Below are positions 1 through 7,200 of a stretch of 24,604 nt of DNA, in pieces (the stretch's first letter is position 1; the number at the start of each line of letters is the position of its first letter). The DNA is from CAYVKM01 sp964452045 (GTDB lineage: Bacteria > Calditrichota > Calditrichia > RBG-13-44-9). A model generated the notes under the pieces. The model did not search any database. It was not told where the DNA came from and saw nothing but the letters and a program-made list of their open reading frames with translations. The translations under genes were made by a program, and so were the position numbers. The stretch is from assembly GCA_964452045.1 (NCBI GenBank), contig CAYVKM010000056.1, positions 1 through 24,604 on the forward strand. The letters are read 5' to 3'.

Positions 1-683
1 CCATATGAGGTGGGCTTATCCGGATGATAGGTAAGGTTATTAATCTCGTAAAAAATGTACCCATTAGGATTTTCCATATCCGGGTAAAAAATACGGGACG
101 GGCTCGGAACCATTAATACACCGTGTTTCTGAAAATTGCTTTTTTGGTCAGATTTTACAATTTTGGATATAAATGAAATATCACTCAGTGAAAATTGAGG
201 ATTTAATGACTTTGCCAGAATTTTAGAATTCAGAGTACCTTTTTTACCCGAGGTTGAATCTTTTATGCTAAAAAACAAATCGAAAGTATCCGGTTTTAAT
301 TTAAACCGAATAACATCCAAATAAGTAAATTGACCCTGATTCTGCTCTTGTTCGGATAGAGAAATTATTTTGGAATCGGATCTGTTTTCAATTTTAACCC
401 CATCTTTATCTAAAATATTTAAATCAATTTTTAATTTGCTCTTTTTTTGATCTATTAGTGAATTTTGAAATATTTTTTCCAGGTTTACTGAATAGCAGAG
501 TTCACATCGGGCTGTATCCCCTCTGCCGGCATATTGAATTAAATCTGCATAGAAAGTTAAATCTCCTTGACTCTTCATTGGGAATGTAAAATCATTAATC
601 TGACCGGAAATTACACTATTGATAATGATGAGAGGAAAGATCAGCATTATTCTTGCATAATTTTTAATTAAATGCCTACTCAT
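1..683 (-). CDS. GWxTD-type secreted protein, N-terminal part (cut by window edge)
   Basis: My reading of the minus strand gives an open frame from ATG at 683 to the window edge, about 227 residues, with no stop. It begins with a short basic stretch and a hydrophobic segment (around residues 8-24, MLIFPLIIINSVISG), which fits a signal peptide. Then come a beta-rich stretch with 'GDLTFYADLIQY' and 'CELCYSVNLEKIF', a 'SLSDISF' element and 'VPSPSRIFYPD' leading into 'GYIFYEINNLTY'. This order resembles the N-terminal half of GWxTD-domain proteins found in Calditrichota, Acidobacteriota and similar phyla, whose function is poorly known. The naming GWxTD motif would lie beyond the window, so the family call is an inference. 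It starts 82 nt after the EamA gene and may be the last gene of the same transcript. The ribosome binding site is weak (GGGAAA). Confidence 0.6.
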   Translation of the reverse strand, partial: MSRHLIKNYARIMLIFPLIIINSVISGQINDFTFPMKSQGDLTFYADLIQYAGRGDTARCELCYSVNLEKIFQNSLIDQKKSKLKIDLNILDKDGVKIENRSDSKIISLSEQEQNQGQFTYLDVIRFKLKPDTFDLFFSIKDSTSGKKGTLNSKILAKSLNPQFSLSDISFISKIVKSDQKSNFQKHGVLMVPSPSRIFYPDMENPNGYIFYEINNLTYHPDKPTSY

Positions 684-765
684 TCTATTTCCCGATAAAA
701 ACTTTTTTTTATTGAATAACTTTAAAACTCAAAACCCATTTCTTAAATCTGGATAAGATTAAATT

Positions 766-1668
766 CTATGATTCCTTTACTTTTTCCTCGACAGGTTCTT
801 CGGATTCAATCGCCATCAGAAAAGCCGCAATCACAGCCAGAACCATTCCAGCGATTGTCACAGGATGGGGTACAACCATATAGATAATAAGAGATATGAT
901 AATGGTAATTACAGGTGCTCCGGCATTGGTCAGGGGGCTGACAATTATCGCTTTGCCAAATCGGAAAGCATAAACCAGGCAGAGAGCTCCTATGGCATTT
1001 AATATCTGGATCAGTGCAGCGAGATATGGTCCTTTAAAGCCCCAGTTAATGGGCTGGGAGAAATCGGTCATGAACAAGGCAAATGGAATCAACAGAATTC
1101 CGGTAAGCATCATGTAGAAAAATATGCTCTCGGCCTTCATGGTCTGATTAGCGAATTTCATGACGTAAGCCTGAATTCCCCAGGCAAGAAATACTAATAG
1201 GGATAAAATAATCCATAAAAAACCAGAAGTACCGGCATTATTTGGAGATTGATAGGAAAGCAAAGGTATGGCTAATAGTGCCAAGATAATTCCGACCCAT
1301 CCTCTGGTGCTTGCCCTTTCTTTCAGAATCCAATAAGAGAGGAGTATGGTAATAACCGGGGAAAGAGAAATAAACGGGAATACCAAATAAGCCGGACCCA
1401 TCCGTAATGCCTGAAAAAGGATCAACTGACCACCCGCACCGAGGAATCCGATGACCGCACCCAAAAATATCGCCCGGCCATTATATTCTAATTTCCATTT
1501 AATAATATAAAGTGCTACCAATGCCGGTGGTATCATGGTAAGCGCCCAGACGGAATATCCCAGGGTTGCCGGGAAACCGGCTTTCTCGGGAATTTCGATT
1601 ATCGCTCCCCACAGTCCCCAAAAACTTGTTGTCACGATCGCAAATATTAACCATATGCGGGATTTCAA
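766..1668 (-). CDS. EamA / drug-metabolite-transporter superfamily permease
   Basis: This 300-residue protein has about ten hydrophobic segments in two repeats of five, the usual layout of EamA (DMT) carriers. Helix 1 covers roughly residues 5-25, and the 'LSPVITILLSYWILKERAS' stretch is the typical end of the first EamA repeat. The tail (EESEEPVEEKVKES) is short, charged and probably cytoplasmic. The start is TTG: an AAGGAG ribosome binding site sits 6 nt upstream, right after the gatZ stop, and the next Met is near residue 46, which would remove the first helix. It follows gatZ by 14 nt, so it is probably co-transcribed with the amino-sugar genes. Some DMT proteins (RhaT, GlcU) import sugars while others export metabolites. 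The substrate cannot be read from the sequence; a sugar or amino sugar is suggested by context only. Confidence 0.85.
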   Translation of the reverse strand: MKSRIWLIFAIVTTSFWGLWGAIIEIPEKAGFPATLGYSVWALTMIPPALVALYIIKWKLEYNGRAIFLGAVIGFLGAGGQLILFQALRMGPAYLVFPFISLSPVITILLSYWILKERASTRGWVGIILALLAIPLLSYQSPNNAGTSGFLWIILSLLVFLAWGIQAYVMKFANQTMKAESIFFYMMLTGILLIPFALFMTDFSQPINWGFKGPYLAALIQILNAIGALCLVYAFRFGKAIIVSPLTNAGAPVITIIISLIIYMVVPHPVTIAGMVLAVIAAFLMAIESEEPVEEKVKES

Positions 1669-1682
1669 ATTTCTCTCCTTCT

Positions 1683-3020
1683 TTAATGAAATTCTTCAGA
1701 CATCTGCTTAAATGTATTTACTTCTTTAAGATTAGTAGCATATGCATAATCATTAAGTACAGCCAGAATTTTATGGTAGATTAAATCAGAAATGGAATAT
1801 TCAATTTCACCGTTTCGCAAAGCATGATATTGTTCCGGTAGATACTGACTAATCAAACTCAACGGGATCTCAATCTCAGTGAGATTTTGGGTCAAGGTTT
1901 CCAAAGCTGAAACTACCTTGGGCTCTGACCAGTAATAACGTATCCGATCACTCAGGCTGAATTTTCTTGAAAATGATTGTTTGGCTTCATTACCGGGGTA
2001 GTAACGCTTCCAATATTGGGGATTCCCCTTCATCACCGTTTCGATTATTTCTAATATATTTGAACCGGAAAGATTCCGGTTAAAAGGAAGCAAATGTTTT
2101 TCAATTAAGGCCAACGCAAAAATAACCTCCCGAAAAGCAAAGGTCAATGCTGGCCCCACTTTCAAGATAGCAAAATGATCCTCAACCATTTCTTTTAAGG
2201 AATCAGGTTTTTGATAATCGGTAGAGTGGGCTTCATAAAGTAACAATTTATATTTTTCAATAAAATTTTTAAGATCAGCAGCTTTTTCTCTTTGGTAATC
2301 ATGAATGACTGCATCACTGAATTCCACTCCTGGCTGAACGACAACTGCAATTACCCGCTCCCAGGCTTCCTGAAGATTATATTTAAAAAATGCTTTGCGG
2401 GTTAGATCAATCGTTTCCTGCAAAACCGTAACAGAGGTTGGACTTATTTCTCCAATATCGTGGTGCGCGCCTCCCGGTACCGGTACTTCAGTTCCAATAA
2501 CATATAGCGGGGATGACTCATTTCCAATGGAAAATTCTTCTGCTGTGCGGCAGAGAAAAGCAGTCCTCTCGGCAATTATCGCTGGATTTAGAGGCATACT
2601 AGGTTCACCGGGATCATTCAGACAGCGCATACTGGCATCGAGATGAATTTTAATAAATCCTGCTTGCACATAGGATCGTATTTGGTCTGCGGCGAATTTC
2701 ATCGCTTCTTTCGAGGGTCGATCCTGCCAGACATTGGGCCCCAGATGGTCTCCTCCCAGAATAATCATTTCAAAGGGGAACTTGATTCTCTCAGAAATTT
2801 CCTGAACATATTCCACAAACTGTTGTGGATTCATCCCGGAATATCCGCCAAATTGATCGACCTGATTGGAGGTGGATTCGATAAGCAGGGCTGTGTTCTC
2901 ACGTTTTGCCTGAAGCATTGCGGCTTCAAGGACAAATTGATTTGCGGAACACACTGAATAAATTCCGACCGGTTTTCCTGCTTTATGTTCCTGCAAAATG
3001 TCAATCAGGTAATTACCCAT
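1683..3020 (-). CDS. GatZ/KbaZ-family protein (tagatose-bisphosphate aldolase accessory subunit or sugar-phosphate 4-epimerase)
   Basis: At 445 residues this is full length for the GatZ/KbaZ (PF08013) family, a TIM-barrel fold. Diagnostic blocks are 'GIYSVCSANQFV' (19-30), 'ILGGDHLGPN' (87-96), 'KIHLDAS' (124-130), 'IGTEVPVPGG' (175-184), 'YEAHSTDYQ' (262-270) and 'LKVGPALTFAFRE' (286-298). In E. coli, GatZ and KbaZ are described as non-catalytic partners of the aldolase GatY/KbaY. Other members have been reported as D-tagatose-6-phosphate 4-epimerases, as in Agrobacterium (from memory). No GatY/KbaY gene is present here, so an independent epimerase role, tagatose-6-phosphate to fructose-6-phosphate, is plausible but inferred. 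The start ATG overlaps the end of the kinase gene by 8 nt, implying translational coupling. Confidence 0.88.
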   Translation of the reverse strand: MGNYLIDILQEHKAGKPVGIYSVCSANQFVLEAAMLQAKRENTALLIESTSNQVDQFGGYSGMNPQQFVEYVQEISERIKFPFEMIILGGDHLGPNVWQDRPSKEAMKFAADQIRSYVQAGFIKIHLDASMRCLNDPGEPSMPLNPAIIAERTAFLCRTAEEFSIGNESSPLYVIGTEVPVPGGAHHDIGEISPTSVTVLQETIDLTRKAFFKYNLQEAWERVIAVVVQPGVEFSDAVIHDYQREKAADLKNFIEKYKLLLYEAHSTDYQKPDSLKEMVEDHFAILKVGPALTFAFREVIFALALIEKHLLPFNRNLSGSNILEIIETVMKGNPQYWKRYYPGNEAKQSFSRKFSLSDRIRYYWSEPKVVSALETLTQNLTEIEIPLSLISQYLPEQYHALRNGEIEYSISDLIYHKILAVLNDYAYATNLKEVNTFKQMSEEFH

Positions 3021-3966
3021 TATTTTGAATCTCAGTTAATTTGGATGCAACCAATTGACGTTCTTTAAATGCACCGGTACCACCAATGGCAGTTACGGCT
3101 AAAGCTCCACAGGCATTTCCAAATTTCAGACATTCCTGCCAATCTGCTCCATCAAGATACTTTTTAATAAATCCTGCATTAAAGCTATCTCCGGCACCGG
3201 TGGTCTCAATAGCCCCAACCTTATATGTCCCCTGAGTAAAGACTTTGTTATTTGTTTTGAGAATAGCGCCTTTGTGCCCCTGTTTAATCGCAACAATTTT
3301 AACCGTTTTGTTTAACTCATCAAGAGCCTTTTCCACAGAATTTGTTTGGCTGATCCTAAGAGCTTCATCATCATTGGGTAAAAATATATCGGTATATTTT
3401 AACGCCTGGCGCAAGTCATCGCCCCACTTTTCTTCCGGGTCCCAGTTAGTATCCATCGAGGTGGACAGACTATATTTTTTTGCCTCTGCAAATAGTTTCC
3501 AAACATCCTTTCGTATACCGGTTTGCAGAAAAAAGCAACCCAGGTGAAGGTGGCGAGCCTGTTGAACAAATTCCCAGTCAATGTCATTTATGGTTAACGC
3601 GGTCATCGCTCCCATGTAAGTCAGTAATGCCTTTTTAGGAGGATTTGCCAAAACAATGGTGGCACCGGTTTTTACCATGTCATCCACAATAATATGAGAA
3701 GTGTCCACTCCCCCTTCTTCCAATTGATCAATCATAAAATGGCCAAAATTATCATTACCGGCCTTACCAATAAAACCAACTTTCGCTCCAACTGTTGCCA
3801 GATTGTGGGCAGTTATCGCTGATGAACTTCCCATGGCAAAGCGCATATCCTCAGCTAATTTTTCCTTCTCATTTTCCGGCATAGGAACGTTCCATAAAAC
3901 CAAATCAATATTCAATTCACCAACTACCAAGACATCAAATTTCTTATTTTTCATATAGCTTTCCAT
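3013..3966 (-). CDS. PfkB-family carbohydrate kinase
   Basis: This 317-residue ribokinase/PfkB fold protein opens with 'VLVVGELNIDLVL' (12-24), the family's N-terminal strand and substrate-binding segment, and has the C-terminal signature 'TTGAGDSFNAGF' (255-266), with Asp260 as the expected catalytic base and the GAGD anion hole. The glycine-rich 'GKAGNDNFGHFM' (67-78) fits the first PfkB signature. It phosphorylates a sugar or sugar phosphate in the cytoplasm. The exact substrate is unknown; candidates by context are tagatose-6-phosphate, fructose-6-phosphate or a free hexose. The first ATG overlaps the preceding stop as TAATG. A second ATG at 3954 has a GGAAAG ribosome binding site 4 nt upstream, and translation from there would lose only four residues. 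The gene sits between the SIS-domain gene and gatZ with no gaps, so it belongs to the same pathway. Confidence 0.88.
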   Translation of the reverse strand: MESYMKNKKFDVLVVGELNIDLVLWNVPMPENEKEKLAEDMRFAMGSSSAITAHNLATVGAKVGFIGKAGNDNFGHFMIDQLEEGGVDTSHIIVDDMVKTGATIVLANPPKKALLTYMGAMTALTINDIDWEFVQQARHLHLGCFFLQTGIRKDVWKLFAEAKKYSLSTSMDTNWDPEEKWGDDLRQALKYTDIFLPNDDEALRISQTNSVEKALDELNKTVKIVAIKQGHKGAILKTNNKVFTQGTYKVGAIETTGAGDSFNAGFIKKYLDGADWQECLKFGNACGALAVTAIGGTGAFKERQLVASKLTEIQNNG

Positions 3967-5039
3967 TAAATTTGAAGCTGAACGACTGCTGTGAGATTTC
4001 TTGGTTTGTCCGGGTTTATATTTTTTGATAAAGCTGCATGATATCCCAGGAGATGAAGCACGGGCATATACAATAATGGATTCAAAATATCACCATAGAT
4101 TCTCGGCACGCTGATATCAAAATCAGCCAGACTCTTTTTAGGAGAATCATTTTCCACATGCAGCAACATCACTTTTGCCCCAAGTTTTTTCATATCCTTT
4201 ACCAGATCGAGATCATATCTATGACTGCTCAGTGAAGAAATGATGGTAATAAGGGTGTTTTCCGTTGCCGTTGAAAGCGGGCCATGCCGGTATTCCAAAG
4301 AATGAAAACTTTGCGAAAAGGAAATGGACATTTCCTGTAACTTCAATGCAGCTTCGTTGGCTATTCCATAATTAATTCCCTGACCGAGAAATACATAATC
4401 CGATATGGAGTAATCATGTAGCATCGTTTTGAGGGTGACTTCAGATTCATTCATTATCTTCTGACTGATTTCTGCAACTTCGATTAACCGAGGAGACAGA
4501 TTAGGTACATCAAGATAAAGTGAACCAAGATAAATTATAGCAAGCAACATACTTGTGAAAGAACCAGTCATCACTACGCTTCTTTCCTGTTCGAAGGGAA
4601 AAGCCAAAATATGCTGACTTTCCCTGCTCATTTTGGAATTCATATCACAGGAGATCGCCAGAGTCGGAATATTCAATTCGTCTCGGGTCTTTTGGACTGC
4701 CCGGACTATTTCCGTAGTTGACCCGGACCGGGAGAGCGCCACTAAAATATAATTTTCTTTCTTATTAAATACTGATTCCGGATTTATCAGAATTTCCGAA
4801 GCGGGCACTGCCTTTGTAAAAATCCCAGTCAGTTTTTCAAATATTACACTTGCCGTTTGTGCTAAATAATAAGATGTACCGCAGCCGGAGAATACCCAGA
4901 TTCTATCATGGTAACGATTCAGAAGAGTTTTATTTTTCTCCTTCTCCAAATCGAGTTGGCTAACTATCTCTTTCCAAACAGATTGTTGCCGCACTATTTC
5001 CTGGTACGTAATATTCTCATGATATCCATTAACTTCCAT
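3966..5039 (-). CDS. agaS: AgaS-like SIS-domain sugar isomerase/deaminase
   Basis: Two SIS (sugar isomerase) domains are visible. The first has 'FSGCGTSYYLAQ' (about 50-61 from this start) and the phosphate-binding 'LSRSGSTTE'. The second has 'GQGINYGIANEAALKLQEMS' and 'EYRHGPLS', the motif shared by GlmS-type isomerase domains and AgaS. AgaS converts galactosamine-6-phosphate to tagatose-6-phosphate with loss of ammonia. The present protein lacks the GlmS amidotransferase domain, so it should consume rather than make amino-sugar phosphate. I chose ATG at 5039 (357 residues) because AAGGGGA lies at the right distance upstream. An earlier in-frame ATG at 5057, directly after the deoR stop, has no good ribosome binding site. 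Specificity for galactosamine versus glucosamine or another ketose/aldose phosphate is not decided by the sequence; GatZ next door favours the tagatose route. Confidence 0.8.
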   Translation of the reverse strand: MEVNGYHENITYQEIVRQQSVWKEIVSQLDLEKEKNKTLLNRYHDRIWVFSGCGTSYYLAQTASVIFEKLTGIFTKAVPASEILINPESVFNKKENYILVALSRSGSTTEIVRAVQKTRDELNIPTLAISCDMNSKMSRESQHILAFPFEQERSVVMTGSFTSMLLAIIYLGSLYLDVPNLSPRLIEVAEISQKIMNESEVTLKTMLHDYSISDYVFLGQGINYGIANEAALKLQEMSISFSQSFHSLEYRHGPLSTATENTLITIISSLSSHRYDLDLVKDMKKLGAKVMLLHVENDSPKKSLADFDISVPRIYGDILNPLLYMPVLHLLGYHAALSKNINPDKPRNLTAVVQLQI

Positions 5040-5057
5040 AGTTTCCCCTTCCCTCAT

Positions 5058-5816
5058 TTAAACAGCATAAACCGTAATGCCTAGATTTTCAAGACGAGCT
5101 ATGTCATCCGGATGAATTTCTTTATCTGTAATAACTTTATTCAATGATGAAATATCTGCAATAAATCCTAGACTTCTTCTCCCAAATTTTGAAGAATCAG
5201 CCACCAGAATTATTTCTGCCGCTGCTTTAACCATCAACTGATTTATTTTTGCTTCTAATACATTCGGTGTGGTAAGCCCGTGTTCAAAATGAATCCCATC
5301 AACTCCCAGAAATAGTTTATCCGCAGTAAAATTTCGGATGGCTTCCTCTGCTATTGGACCAACTAAGGAAAATGATTTTTCCCGGAGTATTCCTCCGGTG
5401 AGAATAATCTCCATTTCACTGGCTGCTAACTCGGAAGCAATATTTACCGCATTTGTAATGATAGTAAGGTTTATGTAAAACTTTATCTGCCGGGCAATCT
5501 GAAGTGTGGTTGAACCTGAATCAAGAATAATAACCTCGCCTTCTGAAATCATTTCAGCTGCCTTTTGGGCAATACGTTGTTTCTGCTTTGCGTGAATACG
5601 TTCCTTTTCAGTTAATGCGATATCCGTGACGGTTGAGTGATTGACAATAGCGCCTCCATGGACCCGTGTTAAGACACCTCTTTTTTCCAACAACTCCAGA
5701 TCTTTACGTATGGTTACTTCCGAAGTGTTCAATTGGTTAGCAAGATTGCTCACACGAAGTCTTTTATTCCTTGACAGGAATTGTTCAATCTTTTGTCTGC
5801 GTTCCTCATTCAACAT
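5058..5816 (-). CDS. DeoR/GlpR-family transcriptional regulator (AgaR-like)
   Basis: The protein has 252 residues, the standard length for the family. The N-terminal winged helix-turn-helix (about 1-57) carries the DeoR signature 'NQLNTSEVTIRKDLELLEKRGVLTRVHGGA'-type pattern, with recognition-helix residues near 31-41. The C-terminal DeoR sensor domain (about 75-250) shows the phosphosugar-binding 'LDSGSTTLQIA' (98-108), 'TNAVNIASEL' and 'LTGGILREKSFSLVGPIAE'-like elements. Such proteins repress sugar operons and are released by a sugar phosphate. It is the first gene of the operon, 18 nt before the chosen agaS start, so it probably controls itself and its four downstream partners. A consensus promoter and phased repeats lie 87-140 bp upstream. 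The effector is inferred to be a phosphorylated amino sugar or tagatose-type intermediate. Confidence 0.92.
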   Translation of the reverse strand: MLNEERRQKIEQFLSRNKRLRVSNLANQLNTSEVTIRKDLELLEKRGVLTRVHGGAIVNHSTVTDIALTEKERIHAKQKQRIAQKAAEMISEGEVIILDSGSTTLQIARQIKFYINLTIITNAVNIASELAASEMEIILTGGILREKSFSLVGPIAEEAIRNFTADKLFLGVDGIHFEHGLTTPNVLEAKINQLMVKAAAEIILVADSSKFGRRSLGFIADISSLNKVITDKEIHPDDIARLENLGITVYAV

Positions 5817-5844
5817 TTTTAAAATCCATTATCTAACGACAAAT

Positions 5845-5862
5845 ACGTTTCAATGAGAACGT
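5845..5862. promoter_or_regulatory. Inverted-repeat operator candidate in the leader
   Basis: The arms ACGTT (5845-5849) and AACGT (5858-5862) form a perfect inverted repeat with an 8-nt centre, between the predicted transcription start and the deoR start codon. The ACGTTT core is the same as in the phased direct repeats at 5903-5922, which suggests a second, weaker site for the same regulator. A further TTCGTTTTTCGAA-like element follows at 5872-5884. The function is inferred from similarity of the core only. Confidence 0.4.
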
Positions 5863-5902
5863 CTTATAATATTCGTTTTTCGAAGAAATATGTTATTATT
5901 TA

Positions 5903-5932
5903 TTACGTTTACTTACGTTTCCTTTCGATTAT
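5903..5932. promoter_or_regulatory. 10-bp-phased direct repeats, probable operator of the DeoR-family regulator
   Basis: Three units follow one another at exactly 10 bp: TTACGTTTAC (5903-5912), TTACGTTTCC (5913-5922) and the weaker TTTCGATTAT (5923-5932). This places one unit on each helical turn, a pattern typical of DeoR-family operators, which are often TTCG/TTTCG- or CTTTC-like tandem repeats. The third unit overlaps the -10 box of the minus-strand promoter and the first two cover the start site and early transcribed region, a position where bound protein would block RNA polymerase. Confidence 0.6.
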
Positions 5933-5956
5933 AGGAAATAAAAACAAAATTGTCAA
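5928..5956 (-). promoter_or_regulatory. Consensus sigma-70 promoter of the amino-sugar operon
   Basis: On the minus strand TTGACA (5956-5951) is followed by a 17-nt spacer and TATAAT (5933-5928). Both hexamers match the consensus exactly and the spacing is optimal. Transcription would start near 5921, giving a leader of about 105 nt before the regulator ATG at 5816. It is a housekeeping-type promoter, unlike the TAnnTTTG type of Bacteroidota. Confidence 0.8.
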
Positions 5957-6311
5957 GATTTTTTTTGAAAATTTTTTTTGCATTCCTGATAAAAGTGAAG
6001 GATTTTTAATATTTAAATTGCTCTTTCTGGACTTGTTTTAAATGAAGTTAATTAAGCCTCGCTGCTAAGCAAGCAAATGTCACCGGAGATTTTTCTTTCT
6101 TTTTTCGCCCTAAATCTTGTAATCAGTATAATTAGTATAGAAGAATCCAATTGCAAAAATAAGAGAGCAATTTATACAGAGGAAATTCTGGAAAGTGAAT
6201 TCGATTATTCACCCTCCATTTTTTCATTGTGTGCGGTAGAATTGATATATTAACTTAATCATTAGTTTTTTAACTATCGAAAAACTCTTCTATTATCATA
6301 AAGGATCTGAT
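5957..6311. other. AT-rich intergenic stretch between divergent transcripts
   Basis: No coding frame here has a credible start, ribosome binding site or composition. The stretch begins with long T-runs (5959-5979) just upstream of the minus-strand promoter, which could act as an A-tract or UP-like element. A TATAAT at 6127-6132 on the plus strand has no matching -35 box. The ribosome binding site for the next gene (AAGGAT, 6300-6305) lies at the right end. I see no RNA gene or repeat. Confidence 0.5.
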
Positions 6312-6809
6312 ATGGACAATAGCTGGAAAGAAATTCTCTGGCAGCAATTTGGAGCCAGTATCGATATGCTGGAAAATGCTATGCTTGCCTGTCCCGACGG
6401 GTTGTGGAGCGACCGTTCCCGGCGGCCGGGAGTCTGGTATTTAGTATACCATACCCTGTTCTGGCTCGACCTGTACTTATCGGATTCGGTGGAAAATTTT
6501 GCACCTCCCGCTCCATTTACCCTGAGTGAATTAGACCCAGCCGGACTACTCCCGGAGAGAGTATATAGCAAGGACGAGCTGAAAAAATATTTCGAGCATG
6601 GCCGAAAGAAGTGCCGGGAAGCCATCAAGTCGCTTACTGATAAAAAAGCCCAGCAACGCTTCAAGTTAGGACGAATTGAGCTGAGCTTTGCCGGACTGCT
6701 CCTATACAACATGCGGCACGTCCAGCACCATGCCGCTCAAATCAATCTCATTCTCCGGCAAACAATCGATTCGGCTCCTCGCTGGGTGGTGAAAACAGAG
6801 AAGAAATAA
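6312..6809 (+). CDS. DinB-superfamily protein
   Basis: This 165-residue protein is all-helical in appearance and fits the four-helix DinB/YfiT-like metalloenzyme fold. The metal-ligand histidines expected for the fold are visible: one in 'YHTLFWLDLYL' (about residues 46-56) and more in 'MRHVQHHAAQINL' (about 134-146), the usual C-terminal HxxxHxxQ-type site. Members act as thiol-dependent transferases or remain uncharacterised; no substrate can be named here. The ATG is preceded by AAGGAT at suitable distance. It is transcribed away from the amino-sugar operon and is followed after 45 nt by a small membrane-protein gene. No functional link with the neighbouring sugar loci is apparent. Confidence 0.82.
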   Translation: MDNSWKEILWQQFGASIDMLENAMLACPDGLWSDRSRRPGVWYLVYHTLFWLDLYLSDSVENFAPPAPFTLSELDPAGLLPERVYSKDELKKYFEHGRKKCREAIKSLTDKKAQQRFKLGRIELSFAGLLLYNMRHVQHHAAQINLILRQTIDSAPRWVVKTEKK

Positions 6810-6854
6810 CACGAATAAAGTAGTTTAGAATAAGACAAAAAGATCAATAGAGAT

Positions 6855-7079
6855 ATGACAGAAATCCTGTTAGCCTTTTTTCTGCTCATAGCCGCCATAT
6901 ACCTTTTCATTCGTATCTCAAGAAAATTAAGAAAAGGTGGCGGAAGCCTCACTACAACCATGCTGGGAGCAACAGATTTATTTTATGATAAGGAAAAGAA
7001 AAATGCGGTCAGGCAGATTGTGGAGATGAAAACCGGGAAGAAACAGGAAGAGCAGTCGTCAGAAAAGCCTGAAGATTAA
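6855..7079 (+). CDS. Small single-helix membrane protein, function unknown
   Basis: This 74-residue protein has one N-terminal membrane helix (about 4-21, ILLAFFLLIAAIYLFIRI), a basic stop-transfer segment (SRKLRKGGG) and a hydrophilic, charged C-terminus. The middle part, 'TTMLGATDLFYDKEKKNAV' followed by 'RQIVEMKTGKK', looks like a short conserved module that I associate with small hypothetical proteins in Bacteroidota-related phyla, but I cannot give it a function. The ribosome binding site is poor (GAGAT just before ATG). It lies 45 nt after the DinB gene on the same strand and before the shared terminator, so the two are probably co-transcribed. Confidence 0.65.
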   Translation: MTEILLAFFLLIAAIYLFIRISRKLRKGGGSLTTTMLGATDLFYDKEKKNAVRQIVEMKTGKKQEEQSSEKPED

Positions 7080-7164
7080 TTAGGGAATGGAAATTATTAT
7101 ACAGAATAATGGAGTGAAAATATTTTGACCAATCTTGCCCGGGTCTTGGATAGTTTTAATTCTT

Positions 7165-7200
7165 AAAAAAATCCCCCCAATCTTGGGGGGGATTCTCGTT
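7165..7200. terminator. Hairpin terminator between convergent genes
   Basis: A 9-bp perfect stem (AATCCCCCC at 7170-7178 with GGGGGGATT at 7186-7194) closes a 7-nt loop. On the minus strand it is followed at once by a run of T (complement of 7165-7170), making a strong intrinsic terminator for the secreted amylase gene, whose stop is at 7201. On the plus strand it is followed by CTCGTTTT, so it may also stop transcription of the 6855-7079 gene. Confidence 0.85.

Noticed and set aside
2395..2957. Two plus-strand frames opposite gatZ
   Set aside because: Both are shadows of a complete, motif-rich gene and have no recognisable domain or start signal.
5853..6041. A 62-codon plus-strand frame upstream of the DinB gene
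   Set aside because: It overlaps the minus-strand promoter and operator repeats, is extremely rich in Phe, Ile and Lys from T- and A-runs, and lacks a ribosome binding site.
6104..6132. Plus-strand promoter for the DinB gene at TATAAT 6127-6132
   Set aside because: No -35-like hexamer lies at 16-18 nt upstream (it reads TTCGCC), and the leader would be about 170 nt.
5957..6311. Possible small RNA or riboswitch in the long intergenic region
   Set aside because: No stable hairpin followed by a T-run, no conserved riboswitch core that I can recognise, and strongly AT-biased sequence.
6296..6712. A 138-codon minus-strand frame opposite the DinB gene
   Set aside because: The plus-strand frame carries the DinB histidine motifs and a ribosome binding site; the opposite frame is Ser/Arg-rich with no domain.
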